This document shows, piece after piece, positions 54,250 to 62,886 of a DNA stretch of 64,000 nucleotides. This DNA comes from Alicyclobacillus sp. SO9. GTDB taxonomy: Bacteria > Bacillota > Bacilli > Alicyclobacillales > Alicyclobacillaceae. Location: positions 3,906,001 to 3,970,000 of the forward strand of contig NZ_CP066339.1 in NCBI RefSeq assembly GCF_016406125.1, in the 5' to 3' direction. The position numbers and the translations under genes were made by a program. The first letter of the stretch is position 1, and each line of letters starts with the position of its first letter. Under the pieces are notes generated by a model, which was not told where the DNA came from, did no database searches, and saw nothing but the letters and a program-made list of their open reading frames with translations.

Positions 54250-55222
54250 ATTCCTTCCTGTTGTCTAGTATTGCTTGTCTTAGCACGACCGCTGTATCTT
54301 CGACTGTCAACGGATTGCAAGGAGCCCAAGCTCCCGTCTCTGAAGAAGCCAAGTACTTTATACGGTCCTTGCTACGCAGCGGAGGATAAAATTCGATATG
54401 AAAGTGATAGTAGGTATCGGCTTCGTCGGAAGACTGATTCACTGGAGATTGATGTATGACCATCATATAAGGAAAGGCGCGTTGAAACATTGCATCCATT
54501 CCTGCAGTGACCCATTTCAACATTCGCGCCAGATCGTCCCGTTCTTCATCAGTAAATTCAAGGAGTGTTCTTTTGTGGACTTTACTGGAGATAAAGGCGC
54601 CGTATGGGTAGTCAGTAAAGAATGGAACATAGCTCACAAACGAATCGTTTTCCACCAACATTCGTTGCTGAAAAGCCTGTTCTTCCTTGTTTATGTCACA
54701 AATGAGACAGTGACCCGTCTTGTCGTGATGAATCTGACAGGAGTCCAGTTCTGTCCGAATTTTCTGAGGGACATAGGGATACGCATAAATTTGACCGTGG
54801 GGATGGGGCATTGTTACCCCTACTTCCGGTCCGCGGTTTTCAAATATAAATACATACTTATGTTTTTCGTCACGTGATAGTTCTGCGAACCGTTCAGTCC
54901 ACAAGTCTACAACTTTTCGGATCTGCGAAACAGGCAATTCCGGCAGTGTTATCTCATGTTTTGGTGAATACAAAATCACCTCACATTTCCCGTAAGCCTC
55001 CGCCACTTCATAGAGATTCGTTGCAACATTATCCGGCTGAGGCGGTGATGGTGAAAGGGCCGGAAAGTCATTGTCATACTTATAAACATCATAGCTGTCA
55101 GGTACTTTCCCGGAACCCGGGCAAAATGGACAGTAGTTCTTCGGCATATCGGGACGATTCTGCCTGTTGGCGGCAACCATCGTCCAGTCTCGCAGCAGCG
55201 GGTTAAATCTCAATTCTGCCAT
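54233..55222 (-). CDS. galT: Galactose-1-phosphate uridylyltransferase
   Basis: A 329-residue class I GalT of the HIT superfamily. It carries ENRGPEVGVTMPHPHGQIYA, with the HPH triad at 140-142 (His142 is the nucleophile), and zinc-site cysteines CPFC at 31-34. GGAGGAAG precedes the ATG. It lies between the DeoR gene and galK. No galE is in the window, so UDP-galactose must be epimerised by a gene elsewhere. Confidence 0.97.
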   Translation of the reverse strand: MAELRFNPLLRDWTMVAANRQNRPDMPKNYCPFCPGSGKVPDSYDVYKYDNDFPALSPSPPQPDNVATNLYEVAEAYGKCEVILYSPKHEITLPELPVSQIRKVVDLWTERFAELSRDEKHKYVFIFENRGPEVGVTMPHPHGQIYAYPYVPQKIRTELDSCQIHHDKTGHCLICDINKEEQAFQQRMLVENDSFVSYVPFFTDYPYGAFISSKVHKRTLLEFTDEERDDLARMLKWVTAGMDAMFQRAFPYMMVIHQSPVNQSSDEADTYYHFHIEFYPPLRSKDRIKYLASSETGAWAPCNPLTVEDTAVVLRQAILDNRKEYETDE

Positions 55223-55240
55223 CTCATCTTCCTCCTCGAC

Positions 55241-56032
55241 TTAGTCTTCCGTTTGCGGATGAACCAGGTGTAGGTCAATGCCTGTTTGACGAAGTGCATC
55301 CCAATCTGCGTCACTGTTTTCCGTCTCATTTGTCACGATTGCATCCACCTCATCTAGATTTGCTTGGTGCGCCAATGCACGAATACCCCATTTTGTGTGA
55401 TCGAAGGCTAATACAACTCTCTCCGTGTTCTCCATCAGTATCCGATTGATAGCAGATTCCTGCAGGTTGGGCGTACTTAAGCCAAATCCTGCATCAATCC
55501 CGTGAACCCCGAGACACAGCAAATCTGTATGCAACTTTCTTGCACTTTCTTCCGCCAGGGGCCCGACCAAAGCGTCTGAAGGAGTGCGAAACTGACCACC
55601 TGTTAGGTGAATATCGTTCCATCCGTTCTGTTTTAATACTGTTGCAACGTTTGTAGAGTTGGTCACAAAGGTGAGATCATCCAGGCTGTGATGATTTGAT
55701 TTTAATTTTTGCGCTACGGTCCACGTTGTTGTACCTGCAGACAAACCAATTGTCATTCCTGGCTCTATCAGCGTCAGTACTTCACTGGCAATAGCGGCTT
55801 TCTCTGCCCGCTGCAGCACGCGCTTGTTCATAAACGTCGGTTCTGCAGCACTCTTGCTGATTTGTCCCCCGCCAACAACCTTTTCCACAACTCCTTGCCG
55901 GTGCAGCCGATTCAAGTCTCGACGAATCGTTATTTCTGAAACGCTTAATGCATCGGCAAGGTCCTGAATGGAAATGAATCCCTTTTGCGCGAGTAAATCC
56001 ACCAATTTTCGCTGTCGCTCAGCCGGGTACAT
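55241..56032 (-). CDS. DeoR-family regulator of the gal operon
   Basis: A 263-residue DeoR-type regulator: helix-turn-helix FISIQDLADALSVSEITIRRDL, then VVEKVVGGG and the effector domain with LSAGTTTWTVA. GGAGG precedes the ATG at 56032; the frame is open to 56065. It is first in the DeoR-galT-galK transcript, 18 bp before galT. It differs clearly from the other three DeoR proteins here. Confidence 0.92.
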   Translation of the reverse strand: MYPAERQRKLVDLLAQKGFISIQDLADALSVSEITIRRDLNRLHRQGVVEKVVGGGQISKSAAEPTFMNKRVLQRAEKAAIASEVLTLIEPGMTIGLSAGTTTWTVAQKLKSNHHSLDDLTFVTNSTNVATVLKQNGWNDIHLTGGQFRTPSDALVGPLAEESARKLHTDLLCLGVHGIDAGFGLSTPNLQESAINRILMENTERVVLAFDHTKWGIRALAHQANLDEVDAIVTNETENSDADWDALRQTGIDLHLVHPQTED

Positions 56033-56237
56033 GATTGAGACCTCCAAGTTTCCAATTATAATCATATCTTATCACATTTTAATCAATATGTAGATTTATA
56101 TTTGATTACACCGAGCATAATAGAAGCGAATGGAACCACAACTACATCGTTGTAATGAACGTTCGCGTTAGCAATTTTTCACACCATTGCCACTAGACAA
56201 GTATCGACATTTATCTCATGATGTTATTTAGACTTTT

Positions 56238-56326
56238 ATGTTACATAGGCACACCAATGGAAACATTGGGCCGCAAAGCCATTGGATCTAAGGGACTCTG
56301 ACCTATGATAGCCAGGCTGCCGCAAG
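56238..56326 (+). promoter_or_regulatory. Cyclic di-GMP-I (GEMM-I) riboswitch aptamer
   Basis: All hallmarks appear in order: ATAGGCA, stem CCAATG/CATTGG closed by the GAAA loop, CCGCAAAGCCATTGG, then CTAAGG...CCTATGATAGCC (tetraloop receptor) and AGGCTGCCG at the 3' end. It is a separate copy from the one at 25.8 kb, with different stem bases, so pairing is conserved rather than sequence. It precedes a terminator and a membrane chemoreceptor gene. Confidence 0.9.
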
Positions 56327-56337
56327 ATTTGCGTGTG

Positions 56338-56359
56338 GCGCCTATGAAGGCGCTTTTTT
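56338..56359 (+). terminator. Riboswitch-controlled intrinsic terminator
   Basis: Stem GCGCC / GGCGC with a 6-nt loop, followed by six T's (56354-56359). It lies 12 nt after the aptamer. The overlap needed for switching is less clear than at 25.9 kb. Confidence 0.8.
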
Positions 56360-56447
56360 GTTTTGCAATTTGCACCCGTTTTGTTGCATACCGAAGAGTT
56401 CACACGTTGCTTGTCACCATCACGATACTGTAGGGGGACGTCTCTTA

Positions 56448-58178
56448 ATGGCCAGACTTCGAAGGATTTTGGGCTTTTTCTACGCCCGCGGCGGATTATC
56501 TCTTGCGCAAAAACTGATTTATTCTTTTATTGCGTTAAACGTTGTGCTTATTGGTCTTGGGGGCATCGGAATTATCAATCTCAGGATGACCCAACAAATG
56601 ACTCATTCTATCGTAGCAAGTCGTCTCGCACCGCTTGAATCATTAACGCAAATACAAGACAGGCTGCGAAACATACAGTTGGATCTGTATCAAATTAAAC
56701 TGACTAGTTCTGTGAGTCAACAGGTGAACTACCAGTCAGATATCCAGAAAATAGAGACCCAAATTGATAAGAATCTAGGGGTACTCTCTAAGACAAGTAT
56801 AGCGAGCACAGACCAGCGCCAGTGGAGCACTTTTGCCAACGACTTAAGTAATTCTACCGTAGCGATTTACAATGACTTCAGCAATCTTAGGGCCAAAAGT
56901 TCAGTCAAGCTGACGTCGACGAAGAGCGTCAGTCAAACGCTGTCTGATCTCAACAAGCTCATTGCCTTTGAAACGCATGCCGCGAACCAAACTGTAAGTC
57001 ACGCGCACAACGTCTACGTCAGGGCACTTTTTATCTCGTTAATTGTCATTGCAGCAGCCTTGCTGTTAAGTGTACTCTTGGCGATTTTTACTCTCAGAGC
57101 TACGCTGCGACCTGTCCGAATGATAACTTCAGAAATGAAACGAATTGCACAAAACTCGGGGGATTTAACAAAAAGACTGCAAATTCGTTCCAGAGATGAA
57201 TTTGGTCAATTGGCGGATTCTTTCAATGAGATGATTGGAAGCATTCAAAACATCGTCAGAACCATTTCGGACAGCACCGACCAAATGGCAGCAACTTCAC
57301 AGGAACTTGTTGCTACATCAGGAGAAGTAACCAGTATTTCTGTTCAAATTGCTGAGCGAACTCAAGGTATCTCTTCCGGCGCAGCCTCGCAACAAAAAGC
57401 AACACAAGACGCCATGAATATGGTTACAAGTATGAACGAGCATATTCAAACACTTCGTAGGAATGCCGAGCAAGTGTCGACTTCGTCCGCCGGCTCCAAA
57501 TCCACCGTCGAGCGCGGTCACAAGGCTATTAAGGAGACCTCTACACAAATCACAACGGCTGCCAATTCCATTAACACACTGAGTGAACAAGTCGACTCTT
57601 TGGGAGGACAAGTGGAACAAATCAATTCCATTGTCAATCTCATCAGCGGCATCGCAGATCAAAGCAACCTTCTGGCCTTAAATGCATCTGTTGAAGCTGC
57701 GAGGGCAGGAGAGAACGGTCGCAGTTTTGCAGTAGTGGCAAACGAAATGCGTAAGATGTCACAGAACTCCAAAGATGCAGCCTTGCAAATTCAAAAAATA
57801 GCACAGCACATTCAGGCGGAAATGAGCAGTGTTTTAACGCAAATGCACAACAGTAAAAAAACTATGGACACTGGGCTAGAAACCATGGACACCTCTGCAG
57901 TTTCGTTTAACGAAATTGCAATTCACGTCGATGGGGTTCATCACCAGATTGAAGAAGCTTTGAGTGAAATCACCGAACTAGCTGCAAGTGCTACAAACGT
58001 CAATAAGTCGGTAGCAGAAGTATTGACAATTGCTGAAGGTTTCTCGCGCAGTACAGAAGAGGTAGCAGCGGCAACAGAGGAACAATCGGCAACAATGGAG
58101 GAAGCTGCCGCAGGCATCGAGCACATCACTCAGCATGCGGAATCCTTAACCGTACTAATTGGAGAATTCACTTACTAA
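56448..58178 (+). CDS. Membrane methyl-accepting chemotaxis protein
   Basis: A 576-residue chemoreceptor. TM1 (~17-40) and TM2 (~193-216) enclose a ~150-residue helical ligand domain of the four-helix-bundle type. HAMP (~217-270) and the signalling hairpin with [20 protein letters not shown] (~400-420) follow; the tip sequence is well conserved. AGGGGG lies 10 nt before the ATG at 56448. The longer frame to 56358 starts inside the terminator and is rejected. It is placed under a c-di-GMP riboswitch. The ligand is unknown; the surrounding sugar genes make a sugar or uronate plausible. Confidence 0.94.
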   Translation: MARLRRILGFFYARGGLSLAQKLIYSFIALNVVLIGLGGIGIINLRMTQQMTHSIVASRLAPLESLTQIQDRLRNIQLDLYQIKLTSSVSQQVNYQSDIQKIETQIDKNLGVLSKTSIASTDQRQWSTFANDLSNSTVAIYNDFSNLRAKSSVKLTSTKSVSQTLSDLNKLIAFETHAANQTVSHAHNVYVRALFISLIVIAAALLLSVLLAIFTLRATLRPVRMITSEMKRIAQNSGDLTKRLQIRSRDEFGQLADSFNEMIGSIQNIVRTISDSTDQMAATSQELVATSGEVTSISVQIAERTQGISSGAASQQKATQDAMNMVTSMNEHIQTLRRNAEQVSTSSAGSKSTVERGHKAIKETSTQITTAANSINTLSEQVDSLGGQVEQINSIVNLISGIADQSNLLALNASVEAARAGENGRSFAVVANEMRKMSQNSKDAALQIQKIAQHIQAEMSSVLTQMHNSKKTMDTGLETMDTSAVSFNEIAIHVDGVHHQIEEALSEITELAASATNVNKSVAEVLTIAEGFSRSTEEVAAATEEQSATMEEAAAGIEHITQHAESLTVLIGEFTY

Positions 58179-58225
58179 CGTACATCACAGTGCATAGTGT
58201 TTGATAGTCGGCACAGGAACTATGA

Positions 58226-58252
58226 AAGCAGGTCATCCAGACCTGCTTTTTT
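58226..58252 (+). terminator. Terminator after the chemoreceptor gene
   Basis: Stem AAGCAGGTC / GACCTGCTT with a 5-nt loop, followed by TTTT. Confidence 0.85.
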
Positions 58253-58371
58253 GGTTGCATGACACGTAGTAGCTTTAATCAAACGGATTGAAATAATCCT
58301 AGGTATTTAGGTGCACCATCAAGAAAGTCATCAGCCCAAATATTGCCCAAGTGAGTCAGTATTCGAGGTGC

Positions 58372-59727
58372 TCAATTCGCATCAAGTGCATTGCAACGAA
58401 TGACATTCCGATACCAATACGCACTAGCCTTGAGGGTTCTCTCCTGGGTCTCGTAATCCACATGAACGAGGCCAAAGCGCTTTGAGTAACCAAAAGCCCA
58501 TTCATAGTTATCCATCAGAGACCACACATAATACCCGCGTAATGGACCGCCCTCTTGAATAAAACGATGGGCGGCTTCAAAATACCGCTGAAGATAGTTT
58601 ATACGGTTGTCATCCGGTACACGTCCTTTAATGACGGTATCGGAAAAAGCTGCCCCATTTTCTGTGATGTACAGTGGAAGAGCCCCGGTATAATCAGACT
58701 GGACTCTCTTCAGCACGCGGTACAGCCCCTCCGGATAAATATCCCATCCCATATCTGTTTTGGGCCGGTCTGTTTCGGAGTGCACTGCCTGGACAATCGG
58801 TGTGTTTTTGTCTGCCTTGACTGGGCCCCCTGTGTAATTGTTAATCCCGAGAAAGTCAATTGGCTGTGATATGGTTTCCAAATCACTGCTCTGAATAAAC
58901 CCCCAATCAGAAACAAACTCGTCGAACACGGTATTTTGCTGAAAATGCGGGTAGTGCCCAGCAAAGAGAGGGTCAAGAAACCAACGATTTTGGTACATGT
59001 CAAATCTATCAGCAGCCCTCAAATCTTCTTCGGAATTTGATGCCGGATACTCATCATTCAGATTGAGTGTGATCCCAATTTGGGTCGTCAAATTCAATCC
59101 ACGAAACATTTTAACGGCTTCTCCGTGAGACAAAAGCAGGTGGTGTGCTGCTTTCACAGCAGCATTCCAATCCTTTACACCAGGAGCGTGAATTCCGTGT
59201 CCATAGCCCAGAAAAGATACGCACCACGGTTCATTGTGCGTGATCCACCGAGCAACTCGGTTGCCAAAAGTCTCAAACAGAACACGCGCATACTCCAAAT
59301 AATGTTGAATCGTATCACGATTGGTCCATCCTCCTTGTTCTTGAATCCACTGGGGTAAATCCCAGTGGTAAATAGTAGCTACCGGTTCAATACCGCGTTT
59401 CTCCAGCCCTTCTATCAATCGCTTGTAGAAGTCTAAGCCACGGCTCTCGAACTTCCCTTTCTCGGGAAATAAGCGGGGCCAAGCAATGGAAAAGCGATAA
59501 CTCTTTATGCCAAGTGATGTCAACAAGTCTAAATCTTCGTTATATTTATAGTAATGGTTGCAGGCTACGTCCCCAGTCTCAGCGTTATGAACATTGCCCG
59601 GAATCCGCGCGAATCGGTCCCAAATACTCTCTCCGCGACCGTCTTCCCAAGTACCCCCTTCAATTTGGTATGATGCCGTCGCAGTGCCCCAAAGAAAATT
59701 TTCAGGAAACGCCAGTGCTTGGCCCAT
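58372..59727 (-). CDS. GH1 beta-glucosidase
   Basis: A 451-residue GH1 enzyme with the usual (beta/alpha)8 length. Acid/base Glu166 is in THNEP and nucleophile Glu356 in YITENG. The N-terminal FLWGTATASYQIEGG and EWAFGYSKRFGLVHVDY segments are standard. It has no signal peptide and no phosphate-binding signature, so it likely cleaves imported cellobiose or other beta-glucosides. GAAGGG precedes the ATG. It is downstream of a damaged ABC importer operon (permease remnant at 59804-59881, orphan binding protein). Confidence 0.96.
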   Translation of the reverse strand: MGQALAFPENFLWGTATASYQIEGGTWEDGRGESIWDRFARIPGNVHNAETGDVACNHYYKYNEDLDLLTSLGIKSYRFSIAWPRLFPEKGKFESRGLDFYKRLIEGLEKRGIEPVATIYHWDLPQWIQEQGGWTNRDTIQHYLEYARVLFETFGNRVARWITHNEPWCVSFLGYGHGIHAPGVKDWNAAVKAAHHLLLSHGEAVKMFRGLNLTTQIGITLNLNDEYPASNSEEDLRAADRFDMYQNRWFLDPLFAGHYPHFQQNTVFDEFVSDWGFIQSSDLETISQPIDFLGINNYTGGPVKADKNTPIVQAVHSETDRPKTDMGWDIYPEGLYRVLKRVQSDYTGALPLYITENGAAFSDTVIKGRVPDDNRINYLQRYFEAAHRFIQEGGPLRGYYVWSLMDNYEWAFGYSKRFGLVHVDYETQERTLKASAYWYRNVIRCNALDAN

Positions 59728-59803
59728 ATAGCAAATCCCTTCTCAGTTAAAATTCTAAGGATAATTCCTTTACAAACTTCAATCAGAATACGCTGGCAGC
59801 CTG

Positions 59804-59881
59804 TTACTCCTTGACGCTGCCAGCAAATCCGTACATGAAGTACTTTTGCGCCATGCAGCACAAAAAATAGAACACAGAGAG
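59804..59881 (-). pseudogene. C-terminal remnant of a MalG-type permease
   Basis: The minus strand codes for LSVFYFLCCMAQKYFMYG followed by FAGSVKE and a TAA stop. This matches the C-terminal end of MalG-type permeases (AQKYFVxGxxAGxVKG) such as those at 7788 and 49425. No start and no upstream part of a permease remains; the frame runs straight into the hairpin at 59883-59916. Two permease genes that should stand between the binding protein and the GH1 gene have been lost by deletion. Confidence 0.75.
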
Positions 59882-59882
59882 T

Positions 59883-59916
59883 CGTATGCACCCGGGTTCC
59901 CAGCCAGGTGCATACG
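59883..59916. other. Intercistronic hairpin after the orphan binding protein
   Basis: A perfect 10-bp stem CGTATGCACC with a 14-nt loop. It is placed like the hairpins at 21976 and 51250 that follow binding-protein genes. Confidence 0.7.
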
Positions 59917-59927
59917 TAAAACGACAG

Positions 59928-61277
59928 CTATTTGCTTAGGATTGATGAGACTTCAGCGTTCGCCTTTTTTAGTTGATTACTAATTTCGGATTGAGGGAGT
60001 TTGTTTTGCGCAGCATCTGATAAAAGAGTCTTAAGATGCTTTCCAATCGACTGTTCCATTTGGCCTTCGTTTTTAATCAATGGAGTGGGTGCCGCATAAT
60101 TTTTTAATATATTCAAGTAAATCTTGTTTGCTGGTGTTTGAAAGGCTGCATTATTTTCTGCCGACTTGACGGGAGGAAGACTACCGTAGGCTTTATTCAA
60201 TGTGATTTGTGTTTGCTTGCTGGTCATAAATTTTAGAAACTTCAAATCTGCAGTCTGATGCTTCGAAGATTTGAGAATACCAATGTCGATTCCCGCAATA
60301 AAGCTCCCAATTTTATTTTTTCCACTCACTGATTGCTGTCCGTAGGGTACCAATGGAAGTGGAGCCACACCATATTGGCTACGCTTCATACCATCTGCTT
60401 CGATTTGCGGCATGCTGCTGCCTTGACCGAAAATCATTGCCACTTTCCCATTAGCAAAGTTGGAAACGAGTTGACTGTTGTTCCACGCAGCGGAGTCCGG
60501 ATCCATTACTTTATACTTTTTTAGAAGGTCCGTGTAAAACTTTGCTGCTTTTTGCGAGTCTTGACTGTCTAGTTGCGCTTTGCCGTTCAGAACTGCTTTC
60601 CCGCCATATTGTCGAAGTAAAATCCAAAAGAGGTGAAAATTGTCCTGCACTTCGGCCCCGTCTACTCCCATGCCATAAGTCCCGTGCCCAGTCATCTTTT
60701 GAGCATCGTTTACAAATTGCGTCCATGTTTTTGGAGGTGTGGTAATACCCGCTTTGTTAAACATCTGCTTGTTGTAAAACATGTTGTAGGCCAGAGACAT
60801 GTACGGCACTGACATTGGCGGTTTTCCAGACAAGCCGGTGACACTCATCGAAGAAGATAGAAATTTCGACTTACCGCCAATTTTCTGTATTTTCTGCGGA
60901 GTTAAAGAAACGAACCCGCCGGTGCCAGCAAAGGTTGAAGCCCAAGTGTTCCCCAAGTCAATGACATCGGGACCATTCCCGCTGGTGATGGCTGTCAGCG
61001 TCTTGTTCCAAAGGTTCGCCCACGTAATGATTTGGTATTTTACGTGAATTCCTGTTTGCTTTTGAAAATTTGCGGTTACTTTGTTTAAAACCTTTTTCTC
61101 CAACGGTATGGAACCGCCTTCTTGAGAAGCCCAATAGGTAATTGTCTGTCCGGATACTTTTTGAGACCCAGCGGTTGAGTTTCCCACGTTACTTCCCGAA
61201 TTATTGGCCGAACCACATCCTGCCAAGATGGTCGTCGCTGCGACCGGAACAAACACCCCAAGTACCGCTTTACGCAT
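59928..61277 (-). CDS. Sugar ABC transporter substrate-binding lipoprotein (orphan)
   Basis: A 449-residue family 1 binding protein with lipobox ILAGC, a Ser/Gly/Asn linker and NTWASTFAGTGGF, WTQFVNDAQKM and FANGKVAMIFGQGSSMPQ segments. GGGAGG precedes the ATG at 61277; the frame is open to 61292. The permeases that should follow are missing except for a short remnant, so it may work with permeases encoded elsewhere or be on the way to loss. Promoter and ROK operator at 61359-61420. Beta-glucoside is a reasonable substrate guess because GH1 follows. Confidence 0.92.
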   Translation of the reverse strand: MRKAVLGVFVPVAATTILAGCGSANNSGSNVGNSTAGSQKVSGQTITYWASQEGGSIPLEKKVLNKVTANFQKQTGIHVKYQIITWANLWNKTLTAITSGNGPDVIDLGNTWASTFAGTGGFVSLTPQKIQKIGGKSKFLSSSMSVTGLSGKPPMSVPYMSLAYNMFYNKQMFNKAGITTPPKTWTQFVNDAQKMTGHGTYGMGVDGAEVQDNFHLFWILLRQYGGKAVLNGKAQLDSQDSQKAAKFYTDLLKKYKVMDPDSAAWNNSQLVSNFANGKVAMIFGQGSSMPQIEADGMKRSQYGVAPLPLVPYGQQSVSGKNKIGSFIAGIDIGILKSSKHQTADLKFLKFMTSKQTQITLNKAYGSLPPVKSAENNAAFQTPANKIYLNILKNYAAPTPLIKNEGQMEQSIGKHLKTLLSDAAQNKLPQSEISNQLKKANAEVSSILSK

Positions 61278-61358
61278 CACACTACCTCCCATGTTTCCTG
61301 ACCACAGAACGCCATCCCCTGCGAGACTACCCCTGGGTCAGTTGCTTACTCTAAAACA

Positions 61359-61401
61359 CAACTACACTTACTTCTGTTCCATTCGAAAGTAAGTGTAGTT
61401 G
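61359..61401. promoter_or_regulatory. ROK operator at the binding-protein promoter
   Basis: A perfect 15-bp inverted repeat (CAACTACACTTACTT / AAGTAAGTGTAGTTG) with a 13-bp spacer. It covers the -10 of the promoter below. Its core CACTTACTT...AAGTAAGTG matches the site at 62680-62706. Confidence 0.7.
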
Positions 61402-61420
61402 AAAATGAATGCGCTGTCAA
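61392..61420 (-). promoter_or_regulatory. Promoter of the binding-protein/GH1 operon
   Basis: Consensus TTGACA (61420-61415), 17-bp spacer, TACACT (61397-61392); the -10 lies in the operator. Confidence 0.75.
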
Positions 61421-61505
61421 CCCTCATTTTTCCTCTATAGTTATTTAGTTGGACACCGTCACAAAATCAATTCGTAACCGCGTTTGCAGGGTCTCTGGTC
61501 GGCTT

Positions 61506-62642
61506 TCATTTAAGGACGTACGTATGGTCATAAATGTCGTAGAGTACTAACATACCCGCACCCAAGGCCACTGCCATCACGTCAAAATTGGTCAAAGTCA
61601 CGTTCTTTCCGGTTCCTTCGTGTAGGGTGACAACCATTTTGTTAAACATGTTGGGAGCTAGAGCGGCGGCATCCAACATGTATTGACCCCCGAGCACGAC
61701 CTCTTCGGGATCGACGATAGCAATAGTACTCATAACAGCAGTTTGCAACGCTTGCAAAGCCGTCTTCGCTATACTGTATTCAGGCTCGTGTCTCTGCTCC
61801 GCCTTCTGCAAAAAATCCCGGAAGTTCTCACTTTTACCAAGCTTTTTTCTGAGCGCATTTTGTATTGCGCCCACCGAACTGTAGGTATTCAAACAGCCTT
61901 GTTTACCGCAGGTACATTTTTCGCCCTCCATATCCACAATGACATGAGCCAACTCTCCCGCAGCGTTTGAGTGCCCGCTCCATATTTGTCCATTGAGCAC
62001 GAGTCCCATACCAAAGCCCATTTCTCCCAAAACAAACATTAATCCATCAGAGGAATTTCGTCCTCCAGACCATACTTCCGAGAGAGCCGCTACATCAGCG
62101 TTATTTGCTAAGTAACATTTGAAACCAAATTCTTCCGATATTAATCTCTCTATTGGTGCGTTAGACCAGGAATGCGGGAAATCCACGAGATTCAGTATGC
62201 TGCCGGTGTTTGAATCAAAGGGACCTGGTACCGCGACTCCGATACCAAGAATGGCACTTTCATCAACAGTACTTTGAAGAAGAAAGTTACGAATGAAGGG
62301 GATAATTTTACGCGGTTCATCCACTTCTTCGGTGGCTATAGAAGCACTTTCATGAATGGAACCAAGTAGATTCAGGAGGACAATGCGTGTGGTTTGTCGA
62401 CCCAACTCTAGGCCCAACGCAAACATAGAAGATGTGTTTATGCCAACTATGCTGGGGGGCCTTCCTCCGGTCGATGTTCCAGTTCCCTTAGCAACTAGAA
62501 ACCCATTTTCAATCAACGAATCAACAAGACGCATGGTAGTTGACATGCCTAGATGAAGCGACTTGGAAATATCCGTTTTAGAGATTTCACCTGTTTCGCG
62601 AACAAGTCTCAGGACTCGGGACTCGTTCATTTGCTTAAGCAT
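61506..62642 (-). CDS. ROK-family transcriptional regulator
   Basis: A ROK repressor of about 378 residues from the ATG at 62642. Helix-turn-helix ISKTDISKSLHLGMSTTMRLV, GGRPPSIVGI, then GEMGFGMGLVLNG and the zinc motif ELAHVIVD...CTCGKQGCLNTYS (Asn where most ROK proteins have Glu). The frame is open to 62873, but 62680-62732 looks like its own promoter and operator, so the first 77 residues are probably not coding. No good ribosome binding site precedes 62642, so the exact start is unsure. Likely controls itself and the binding-protein/GH1 operon. Confidence 0.85.
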   Translation of the reverse strand: MLKQMNESRVLRLVRETGEISKTDISKSLHLGMSTTMRLVDSLIENGFLVAKGTGTSTGGRPPSIVGINTSSMFALGLELGRQTTRIVLLNLLGSIHESASIATEEVDEPRKIIPFIRNFLLQSTVDESAILGIGVAVPGPFDSNTGSILNLVDFPHSWSNAPIERLISEEFGFKCYLANNADVAALSEVWSGGRNSSDGLMFVLGEMGFGMGLVLNGQIWSGHSNAAGELAHVIVDMEGEKCTCGKQGCLNTYSSVGAIQNALRKKLGKSENFRDFLQKAEQRHEPEYSIAKTALQALQTAVMSTIAIVDPEEVVLGGQYMLDAAALAPNMFNKMVVTLHEGTGKNVTLTNFDVMAVALGAGMLVLYDIYDHTYVLK

Positions 62643-62679
62643 AGTTGGTCTATATCGCAAATCAAGCACCCACTCTACC

Positions 62680-62706
62680 CACTTATTTTCTTTCCAAAAA
62701 TAAGTG
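62680..62706. promoter_or_regulatory. ROK auto-operator
   Basis: A perfect 10-bp inverted repeat CACTTATTTT / AAAATAAGTG with a 7-bp spacer, next to and over the -10 of the ROK promoter. Half-sites match those at 61359-61401. Confidence 0.7.
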
Positions 62707-62732
62707 TAAGTCCTGAGCAATGCTGTTGTCAA
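62703..62732 (-). promoter_or_regulatory. ROK gene promoter
   Basis: Consensus TTGACA (62732-62727), 18-bp spacer, TACACT (62708-62703). Confidence 0.65.
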
Positions 62733-62886
62733 TTGATTTGGCGAACCATTGTCCCTTGCCATGTCATTGCCGTCGTTCAGGCTCGTACTCTCACTGGAAG
62801 ACGCAGCGGAGTTCTGCTGGCGACGCTCAATATTTAGTGCCGCGGTCGTCTTGTTCAAAGCTGTTTTCCACAAAGAACAATGTATC

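Larger units (their letters stand above)
56033..56447. other. Divergent region: gal promoter and c-di-GMP riboswitch
   Basis: The left part (56033-56115) must hold the gal promoter; TGTGATAAG and TATGATTATAAT motifs near 56055-56085 are candidate DeoR sites. The right part holds the c-di-GMP riboswitch and its terminator, listed separately. A leader of about 90 nt then precedes the chemoreceptor gene. Confidence 0.55.

Noticed and set aside
61359-61401. Reading this inverted repeat as the ROK gene terminator
   Set aside because: Low-GC stem and a weak T-run. Its -10 overlap and its match to the site at 62680 make an operator more likely.
62643-62873. N-terminal 77-residue extension of the ROK protein
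   Set aside because: A consensus promoter and a perfect inverted repeat lie within it, and family members begin near 62642.
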